From Leptospira sp. (GTDB lineage Bacteria; Spirochaetota; Leptospiria; Leptospirales; Leptospiraceae): 31,654 nucleotides of DNA. Location of the stretch: contig JAPZTS010000042.1 in assembly GCA_027533185.1 (NCBI GenBank), positions 1 to 31,654 on the forward strand, written 5' to 3'. Positions within the stretch are counted from its first letter, which is position 1, and each line of letters starts with the position of its first letter. This document shows, in pieces, positions 25,570 through 31,654 of the stretch. Below the pieces are notes generated by a model that saw nothing but the letters and a program-made list of their open reading frames with translations, did no database searches and was not told the origin of the DNA. A program made the position numbers and the translations under genes.

Positions 25570-26760
25570 GTTTCGTCTATAGTTTCCAAAAAACCTTATT
25601 TTTTGGTGGGTTGAATTTGATTTTTGTTCTAAACCATCTAAGAATTGATTTAGTGATTCCAACTCACTATTATAAACTGGGAACGGCGCATTCCATGTAG
25701 TTATATAGATCGCAAGAGGATCTGTAGATTTTGGGTTCACAATTTTCCTATCGCGTTCAATAATCTCTTTCCACGATTCTTCGGAACCAACTGGATTCTT
25801 GTAATTTTGGTAGATCCAGGTTTCTGAGCTTGTTTCGTTGTTTCTATTTATGGATTTATCAACTCGATTGGGGAATATATCTGAATTGGATAAAACTCCC
25901 AAAGCATTGATTCCTTCACCCTCAGGAAATAAGATCCCAAAACATGGTTTTTTGGTTATTCTCTCTTTCGAGAAACGAGTAATCGATGTTAAGGAAATCA
26001 TATCGATGTTAAAATTCTTTGTCATATCCTTATCTAAAAAATTAATTACTTTTTGCACTGGTATCGCCAAATAGATATCTCCATCCAATGTTCTCGAATG
26101 CAATTCTTCCATAGATTTAACTTTTGTTTCGTATTGGATTTCGATATGATTTTGTAAGTATTGACCCATGGAATCAATAAAAGAACCCATTCCTAAACAA
26201 AAAGAATGTGTTCCTAAAGATTTGGATTTTTTTAGTTTTAGATTTTGCAATACCGTAGTATTTCCATTGAAGTCCCAATATGGAAAAACAACCTTTGGAT
26301 CTAATTGAAATAGTCTTGATCCATAGATTCCACCTATTGCAGGTTCAATGATGAACTTTGAAGCAAAAAAACCAAATTGATCTTTACTCCATTCCCAAAA
26401 GTTTCCTGTGGATTTAATTTTTAATTTTTTGAAAAAGATACCATAGAAAAGTCTTAATATTTCAAAAAAAGTTAGTGGGACTCTTTTTACTTTTTTATCC
26501 CGCCAGAAATACCTTCTTCTGGAATGAGAGTTTGCTGGAATCAATTGAATTCCGATGTCAGAACATAGAGCTTTGAGTGCATCCGTACATAAAAATCCAT
26601 TGGCTGCAGTTTCAACGATTCCCTCTGGAACTTGTTTTGTGCTAATGATACCTCCTAAACGAGTAGATTCTTCATACAAAGTAACTTGGTTTCCTTTTTT
26701 AAGTTCTCTGTAAGCTAAAAAAAGTCCTGTAATCCCTCCGCCGATTATATGAATTCTCAT
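25531..26760 (-). CDS. hemG: Protoporphyrinogen oxidase, HemY/HemG FAD type
   Basis: This FAD flavoenzyme oxidises protoporphyrinogen IX to protoporphyrin IX (or coproporphyrinogen III in the coproheme route) with molecular oxygen. The FAD motif IIGGGITG is at residues 5-12, followed by RLGGIISTKQVPEGIVETAANGF, which is the protoporphyrinogen oxidase signature. FIIEPAIGGIYGSRLFQLDP matches the central conserved block, and GNYRRNLGIRSIFEST the C-terminal FAD contact. At 409 aa it is shorter than usual (about 460 aa). It overlaps hemN by 4 nt and is the last gene of the minus-strand hem operon, ending 39 nt inside hemH. Naming differs between organisms (hemG or hemY). Confidence 0.9.
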   Translation of the reverse strand: MRIHIIGGGITGLFLAYRELKKGNQVTLYEESTRLGGIISTKQVPEGIVETAANGFLCTDALKALCSDIGIQLIPANSHSRRRYFWRDKKVKRVPLTFFEILRLFYGIFFKKLKIKSTGNFWEWSKDQFGFFASKFIIEPAIGGIYGSRLFQLDPKVVFPYWDFNGNTTVLQNLKLKKSKSLGTHSFCLGMGSFIDSMGQYLQNHIEIQYETKVKSMEELHSRTLDGDIYLAIPVQKVINFLDKDMTKNFNIDMISLTSITRFSKERITKKPCFGILFPEGEGINALGVLSNSDIFPNRVDKSINRNNETSSETWIYQNYKNPVGSEESWKEIIERDRKIVNPKSTDPLAIYITTWNAPFPVYNSELESLNQFLDGLEQKSNSTHQKIRFFGNYRRNLGIRSIFESTLI

Positions 26761-28097
26761 AGTGCTTTCGAAAAAACAGGAAATTTCGGTTCATTTTCTT
26801 GTATTTTTTCATCAAATGCCATCGCAACCAAACGTAGAAATGGCTTCCCCTTATCAGTAATGGATAAAGTATCGTAATCCCAAATAATGAGCTCATCGGT
26901 TTCCATTTCGTTTAGATACTGTTTGATAGGCGAAATGAGTTTTTCTGGAAGTTTGACTTTCCATTTTGTCATCAAATCTAAAATCAAAAATTTTCGTTCT
27001 CGATCTGAATCGGAAAGTTTATGTCCTCGAAGTATCGGAATCTCTGCTTTTGAAATTGCCTGACGGTATTTTAATTCTAGTTTTAGGTTTTGAAAGTAAC
27101 AATCGGGAGTTTCTGAAATTGCTGATGATCCCAAACCGAGAAGTATATCCGTTTTTTTGTCTGCATATCCCATAAAATTTCGATGAAGGTTTCCTTCCGT
27201 TTTGGAAATCCAAAGTCGATCCTGGGGCAAGGCAAAATGATCCATACCGATTTCTTTATACCCTTCACTGAGTAACATACTTCGTCCCAATTCATATAGC
27301 TCCCGTTTGGTTTTTGCATCAGGAAGATCTGCTTCTGTAAAAAGTCGTTGTGAAGCTTTTATCCAGGGGACATGAGCATAGGAATAAAATGCAATGCGAT
27401 CAGGTTTGAGTTTAAGAGTTTCAATCATCGTCCTTTCCATGGAAATAACCGTTTGTTTTGGCAATCCATAGATCAAATCAAAGTTAACGGATTGATAGCC
27501 TAGATCCCTTGAATCCTTTGTGATCTTTTCCGTTAAGGAAAATGGTTGGATTCGATTTACAATCCTTTGCACTTCTGGATCAAAGTCTTGAACACCTAAA
27601 CTCACTCTTCGGAATCCCATTTCATACAAAACTTTAAGTTGGCTTGTTCGAGTTCTTCTGGGATCTACCTCAATTGCATAGTGTGACTGTTCCGATTTTT
27701 CAAATTTTGATAAAAAAGGTTCAATTAATATCTTGAGATTCTCTTCTGAAAGATAAGTCGGTGAACCGCCACCTAAATGCAGTTCGGAGATCTCCTTTTT
27801 TCTAAGTTCTGGAATTTTAGAAAGATAGATCTCCAACTCATCTTTGATTGCTTTGACATATGGTGATTCTACTGAATGATTTTTTGTTATAGATGTATTA
27901 CATCCGCAAAAAGTACAAAGGGTTTCGCAAAACGGTATGTGTAAGTATATAGATAGTCGATGAGAGGGTTTAGAAACTGAATTTTTCAGGGAATTTAACC
28001 AGTCTTCGGTGGTCGGATTGTCCGTCCAGTAAGGTACTGTGGGATAACTTGTGTACCTAGGTGCGGGTATATCATATTTTTCTAATAATTCTTTCAT
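26757..28097 (-). CDS. hemN: Oxygen-independent coproporphyrinogen III dehydrogenase (radical SAM)
   Basis: HemN decarboxylates two propionate side chains of coproporphyrinogen III to vinyl groups without oxygen, using S-adenosylmethionine and a [4Fe-4S] cluster. It has the true HemN start PRYTSYPT (residues 13-20), absent from HemW proteins, the cluster motif HIPFCETLCTFCGC (Cys57, Cys61, Cys64) and the SAM-binding GGGSPTYL. Length of 446 aa is typical. Its first bases overlap hemE by 4 nt and its last bases overlap hemG by 4 nt. Having HemN beside an oxygen-using oxidase suggests heme synthesis can continue at low oxygen up to that step. No hemF is seen here. Confidence 0.94.
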   Translation of the reverse strand: MKELLEKYDIPAPRYTSYPTVPYWTDNPTTEDWLNSLKNSVSKPSHRLSIYLHIPFCETLCTFCGCNTSITKNHSVESPYVKAIKDELEIYLSKIPELRKKEISELHLGGGSPTYLSEENLKILIEPFLSKFEKSEQSHYAIEVDPRRTRTSQLKVLYEMGFRRVSLGVQDFDPEVQRIVNRIQPFSLTEKITKDSRDLGYQSVNFDLIYGLPKQTVISMERTMIETLKLKPDRIAFYSYAHVPWIKASQRLFTEADLPDAKTKRELYELGRSMLLSEGYKEIGMDHFALPQDRLWISKTEGNLHRNFMGYADKKTDILLGLGSSAISETPDCYFQNLKLELKYRQAISKAEIPILRGHKLSDSDRERKFLILDLMTKWKVKLPEKLISPIKQYLNEMETDELIIWDYDTLSITDKGKPFLRLVAMAFDEKIQENEPKFPVFSKAL

Positions 28098-29134
28098 TTT
28101 GAAAACCCATTTCGGATCTCTTCAATAAGTATATGGACTGATTTTTCTGGAGTAAATTGTAATACCCCATGGCCAAGCCCAGAAACCCATCCAAGGCGTT
28201 CTTCTGGATTTAGTTCTAAGACGGGCTCTACATACTTCTTAATTTTCTTTCGAAGTATAGATTCTTCAGCAAACAATAATTCTTGATCAAAATTACCTTG
28301 GATAAATCCCGGAAATTGATTGTCTTTGAGAATTGAAGACAAAGTAAACCGATGGTCCAACCCAAACCCCGCAAGGGATTCAATCTTTGCAATCTTTTGC
28401 ATTTGATCCCAGGTTGAATTTTTTGTATAGTATCCTAACTTTTTTGGAAAACAGTTGGCGAGAACTTCGATCGGTGTAACCACATATTCATTAAATAAAA
28501 TCGGATCCAAACAACCAGCGGATGTATCAAATATCATTACTATTTCTGCACCTCCATTTAATTGAAGTTCAATGTTCCTTGTAAGTAATGGAACAAGAAT
28601 TTTATAAAAAGAAGTTACAAAATCTGGATTGTTTTTTATAAACTGAGAATTCCCATCATGTTTTCCGATACATGCATAGGTCATTAAAGTAAATGGTCCC
28701 CCCACAAAACCAATTAAAGAAACATTTTTTGGCAGGACTTCTCTAGTTCGAATTAAGGCATCTTTTTGAAAATTCAGGAAAGTGATGGCTTCGTCTATTG
28801 GACGTAAATTTTTTAAGGTATCTTTAGATTGTATACTAAATGAAAGTTTGGGACCTGGGTTGTAATCTAAACCCATACCAAGTGCTTCCAACGGAAATAG
28901 TAAGTCTGAAAATAATATACTTACATCAAACCCAAATTCTTTAATAGGACCTAATGCTACTTCGGCGGCTAATTCAGGTTCCTTACATAGCTGCATAAAT
29001 GTGTATGTTTCTTTTAGTTTTCTGTAATGTGAATGATACCTTCCGGCTTGCCTCATAAACCAGATTGGTGGAACTTTTTGAGGTACTCGTTTTATCGCAT
29101 TTTCAAACTGTGGGTTTCGAAAAGTTTGGAGCAT
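28094..29134 (-). CDS. hemE: Uroporphyrinogen decarboxylase
   Basis: HemE removes four carboxyl groups from uroporphyrinogen III to give coproporphyrinogen III, in the cytoplasm, without cofactors. Its N-terminal signature PIWFMRQAGRYHSHYRKLKE contains the substrate-binding arginines, and ILFSDLLFPLEALGMGLDY carries the catalytic aspartate. The GFVGGPFTLMTY and FDTSAGCLDP blocks and the C-terminal GLGHGVLQFTP loop match the family. Length of 346 aa is normal. The ATG starts at the base after the hemL stop codon with no gap, and the end overlaps hemN by 4 nt. Confidence 0.95.
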   Translation of the reverse strand: MLQTFRNPQFENAIKRVPQKVPPIWFMRQAGRYHSHYRKLKETYTFMQLCKEPELAAEVALGPIKEFGFDVSILFSDLLFPLEALGMGLDYNPGPKLSFSIQSKDTLKNLRPIDEAITFLNFQKDALIRTREVLPKNVSLIGFVGGPFTLMTYACIGKHDGNSQFIKNNPDFVTSFYKILVPLLTRNIELQLNGGAEIVMIFDTSAGCLDPILFNEYVVTPIEVLANCFPKKLGYYTKNSTWDQMQKIAKIESLAGFGLDHRFTLSSILKDNQFPGFIQGNFDQELLFAEESILRKKIKKYVEPVLELNPEERLGWVSGLGHGVLQFTPEKSVHILIEEIRNGFSK

Positions 29135-30412
29135 TTATAATCCTTGTATTGCCTTTTTCGTTAAGTCTAACGTTTGTTCTGTTATATTAAAATCATGGAC
29201 TGTAGATAAAAAACCAACCTCATAGCCACTTGGCGCAAGGTAAATTCCTTGGTTCAAAACCGCATGAAATAGTTTTGCAAATCTGGATTTGTGGCTGGAT
29301 GGAATTTCGGAAATAGCGCGAATGATCGGAGTTTTTTCTTTCAGCCAAAACAAACTTCCGTAAGTTACTGCCTCCCATTCCTTGTCGGACTTTTGATTTA
29401 ATAATTCTACCATACTCTTTGTAAACATATCCGTCGTTTTGGATAGGTTTGGGTATGGATCTTCTGCCCAAGCTTTTTTTAAAGTAGCGAGCCCTGCTCG
29501 CATTCCTAACGGGTTTGCTGATAAGGTTCCCGCTTGGTATACGGGCCCACTTGGAGCGACCAAATCCATCAAATCCTTTCTTCCCGCGTAAGCACCAACA
29601 GGAAATCCGCCGCCTATGATCTTCCCATAACAGACTAAATCTGGTGCGATACCTGTGATTCCGGCCATGCCAGCAAAACCAACACGAAAACCAGATATTA
29701 CTTCATCAAATAGAAGTAAGGCTCCATGTTTTTTAGAAAGTGATTGGATTCGTTTTAAAAATTCGATTCTTTGTGGTAATAGACCATAATTGGCTGGTAG
29801 GGGTTCAATAGCGACGCATGCTATTTCATTTCCCATAACGTCGAATAGGTTCTCTAGGTTTTTTTCGTCATCTAACGGAAGTACTAAGGTGTTTTGAATA
29901 ATTTCAGGACCAATTCCTTCGCTGTCACTTGAACTTTCACCAGCAAGACCGGAACCAGCCTTTACAAGTAAAGAATCCAGATGACCGTGGTAACAACCAT
30001 CAAACTTTAAAATTTTGGATCGACCTGTAAATGCACGAGCAACTCGTAATGCACTCATCACTGCTTCGGTTCCAGAATTTACAAAACGTATTTTTTCAAC
30101 CCAGGGTATCTTCCCTACGATAAATTCAGCAAGCTCCAAAGAATATGGTTCACAGGCTCCAAACGACCAAGCCTTATGGATTGTATCTTCTACAACTTCT
30201 TGGATTTCTGGATGCCTATGACCGAATAATAATGGACCAAAACTTAAACAATAGTCTATATACTCTCTACCGCTAACATCTGTAAGGATAGCGCCTTTAG
30301 CCGATTGAAAGAAAATTGGTGTTCCTCCAACGGAAGAAAAAGATCTAACGGGTGAGTGAACTCCACCCGGGACAACCTTTCTGGATCGTTCAAAAAGTTC
30401 ATTTGAATTCAT
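29135..30412 (-). CDS. hemL: Glutamate-1-semialdehyde 2,1-aminomutase
   Basis: HemL is a PLP enzyme that turns glutamate-1-semialdehyde into 5-aminolevulinate, so the organism uses the C5 route and would need glutamyl-tRNA reductase (hemA), which lies outside the window. Visible signatures are [12 protein letters not shown] (residues 14-25), [15 protein letters not shown], the PLP-binding DEVISGFRV, and the catalytic lysine Lys263 in [15 protein letters not shown]. Length of 425 aa is typical. Its first bases overlap the hemB stop by 4 nt and its stop directly precedes the hemE start. Confidence 0.95.
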   Translation of the reverse strand: MNSNELFERSRKVVPGGVHSPVRSFSSVGGTPIFFQSAKGAILTDVSGREYIDYCLSFGPLLFGHRHPEIQEVVEDTIHKAWSFGACEPYSLELAEFIVGKIPWVEKIRFVNSGTEAVMSALRVARAFTGRSKILKFDGCYHGHLDSLLVKAGSGLAGESSSDSEGIGPEIIQNTLVLPLDDEKNLENLFDVMGNEIACVAIEPLPANYGLLPQRIEFLKRIQSLSKKHGALLLFDEVISGFRVGFAGMAGITGIAPDLVCYGKIIGGGFPVGAYAGRKDLMDLVAPSGPVYQAGTLSANPLGMRAGLATLKKAWAEDPYPNLSKTTDMFTKSMVELLNQKSDKEWEAVTYGSLFWLKEKTPIIRAISEIPSSHKSRFAKLFHAVLNQGIYLAPSGYEVGFLSTVHDFNITEQTLDLTKKAIQGL

Positions 30413-31359
30413 TCAAATATCCGCTTAGCATGTCTTGCACCGTAAGTGATTAGAAAAGATGTGCCAACACGACGAAACACATTCCAGGTTTCAACAAGTC
30501 CATCTTCAAAGTTTAAAAATCCTTCCTTAGATAGGTAGTGGAGAGATGCATACTCTCCACTCACTTGGTATGCTCCAATAGCCATTCCCGTTTTTTCTTT
30601 GATTGGCGAAACCAAATCAATGGAGGTAAGCCCCGGCTTGACCATAAGAAAGTCGGCACCTTCGTTGGCATCCCGAATGCTCGTTCCAATGGCTGATTCA
30701 AAATCTCGAACATCCAATTGGTAACTGGATCTATCACCAAAACTAGGTGCGGATTCTGCAGCTCCACGGAAGGGTCCATAAAAATTACTTTTAAACTTTG
30801 TCGAATAACTCATGATAGGAATGGATAGAAACCCATTGTCATCTAACTTACGTCTATGCGATAGTACACGCCCGTCCATCATATCACTTGGAGCAATTCC
30901 ATCCGCACCGGCTTCAGCATATACCAATGCCAACTCCGAAAGTTTTTCCAAACTTCTAACTAAGTCAATTTTACCTTTATCATCAAAATGACAGCAGTGT
31001 CCTGTGGTAGTCGCAGAACATAAACAGGTATCTACCCATAAAAAAATCTCAGGAAATTTATTTTTAATCTTTTGTATAGTGGATTGGTAAAAATCGATTT
31101 CGAGGGAAGTATCAGATTTTTTTTCTGGAACTAAAAAGAGTAAAAACTGATGGATTCCATTTTTCAGATCAGATTCAATTTGATCGAATATACTTGTATT
31201 CGTATCTCTGAAGACACCTGGTAGACCTTTTACAGATTCTTTTTCTTGGATGGACTCTACACAAAAAAGGGGTTGGATCATTTTTTTATAATTCAACGAT
31301 CCAGAATCTGCTAAATTCCGAAGAAATTGATTTTGTTTGATTCTTAAATATCTATCCAT
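30409..31359 (-). CDS. hemB: Porphobilinogen synthase (5-aminolevulinate dehydratase)
   Basis: HemB joins two 5-aminolevulinate molecules into porphobilinogen. The two active-site lysines are Lys188 in [16 protein letters not shown] and Lys241 in MVKPGL. Three cysteines at the metal site (Cys112, Cys114 and Cys122 in [15 protein letters not shown]) point to the zinc-dependent class rather than the magnesium class, although the loop between them lacks the usual TDHGH sequence. Length of 316 aa is normal. The ATG overlaps the end of the upstream hemC/D-like frame by 8 nt, and the stop overlaps hemL by 4 nt, so the whole set is probably translated as a coupled chain. Confidence 0.94.
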   Translation of the reverse strand: MDRYLRIKQNQFLRNLADSGSLNYKKMIQPLFCVESIQEKESVKGLPGVFRDTNTSIFDQIESDLKNGIHQFLLFLVPEKKSDTSLEIDFYQSTIQKIKNKFPEIFLWVDTCLCSATTTGHCCHFDDKGKIDLVRSLEKLSELALVYAEAGADGIAPSDMMDGRVLSHRRKLDDNGFLSIPIMSYSTKFKSNFYGPFRGAAESAPSFGDRSSYQLDVRDFESAIGTSIRDANEGADFLMVKPGLTSIDLVSPIKEKTGMAIGAYQVSGEYASLHYLSKEGFLNFEDGLVETWNVFRRVGTSFLITYGARHAKRIFE

Positions 31360-31654
31360 TTTGAATTAAATGATTTTTTTTCCATTGTTCAAATGATAAC
31401 GAGACAAATAATTTATCTTCCGCTTTGCCACCTAATATCCGTTTTATTTTCTTGTATGTTGATCCTGGGCCAACAAAATGGACGACATCTAAAAGTTCGG
31501 GAAACCTATTTGTAACAATATCAAATTCGGAGCCGCTTCTCCAAAATGCAGCTTTGATTTTTGATGTATCGAACGGATAGGGTATCTCTGGAGCCGAAAC
31601 ATAGTAGGTTGGTATTGCAGGAAAACTCGATTGGGAAGTATCCGCTTCAGTATG
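31352..31654 (-). CDS. C-terminal part of a heme-pathway protein, likely HemC and/or HemD (5' end outside window)
   Basis: The minus-strand frame is open from the window edge to TAG at 31352-31354, giving 100 residues that end inside the hemB start region (8-nt overlap). The segment VVHFVGPGSTYKKIKRILGG, preceded by KAAFWRSGSEFDIVTNRF, looks like the C-terminal half of a uroporphyrinogen-III synthase-like (HemD) domain, but I cannot name it from motifs with confidence. Its place directly before hemB in a coupled hem operon makes HemC, HemD or a HemC-HemD fusion the best guess, since those steps are otherwise missing between hemB and hemE. Confidence 0.6.
   Translation of the reverse strand, partial: HTEADTSQSSFPAIPTYYVSAPEIPYPFDTSKIKAAFWRSGSEFDIVTNRFPELLDVVHFVGPGSTYKKIKRILGGKAEDKLFVSLSFEQWKKNHLIQNG

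Noticed and set aside
1..31654. CRISPR arrays, insertion sequences, attachment sites, toxin-antitoxin pairs, restriction systems
   Set aside because: No regular direct repeats, transposase or integrase motifs, or recognisable defence proteins were found.

Overview
The window most resembles a chromosome segment of a Leptospira species, probably a saprophytic or low-virulence one. This is inferred from the gene families (an EF-G of the spirochaete/mitochondrial type, cyclic-nucleotide-binding proteins, a full heme pathway, several lineage-type hypothetical proteins), the moderately AT-rich base composition and the dense overlapping gene layout. No rRNA, CRISPR array, prophage or insertion sequence was seen. 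One tRNA gene is present.

Left part (1-7100): the 3' end of an acyl-CoA dehydrogenase gene; an unknown protein on the minus strand; a CrtI/CrtH-like FAD oxidoreductase followed by homoserine kinase (thrB); a minus-strand pair of small unknown proteins, one membrane-anchored; then a membrane-anchored DsbA-like protein with an extra N-terminal region, and malate dehydrogenase (mdh) with a clear terminator. Next comes a broken MarR-type regulator gene (7196-7530).

Middle part (7500-14280, all minus strand): fusA with its own terminator, then a compact run of LysM/degenerate M23 protein, metal-dependent amidohydrolase, CNB-TPR protein, Crp-like regulator, tRNA-Arg(CCT) and prmC. Neighbours here touch, overlap or lie within 17 nt of each other. 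The tRNA begins at the base next to the regulator's stop codon, and its 3' acceptor strand supplies the only Shine-Dalgarno-like sequence for prmC.

Next part (14400-21600): a TrkH/KtrB-type K+ channel subunit, a membrane protein of unknown function overlapping a UbiA-family prenyltransferase of the decaprenyl-phosphate phosphoribosyltransferase type, a thioredoxin-like protein, two unknown proteins, a PhaR-type regulator and a HEAT-repeat protein.

Right part (21656-31654): cysK, a type IA topoisomerase and ferrochelatase (hemH) overlap each other on the plus strand. They run head-on into a minus-strand heme operon, hemC/D(partial)-hemB-hemL-hemE-hemN-hemG, in which every junction is an overlap or has no gap. 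Together the hem genes cover heme synthesis from glutamate-1-semialdehyde to protoheme; hemA is not in the window. I do not see a defence system or other clearly novel multi-gene system. The most unusual items are the tRNA/prmC arrangement, the catalytically dead M23 protein, the paired CNB proteins, the decayed MarR gene and the DPPR-like operon.
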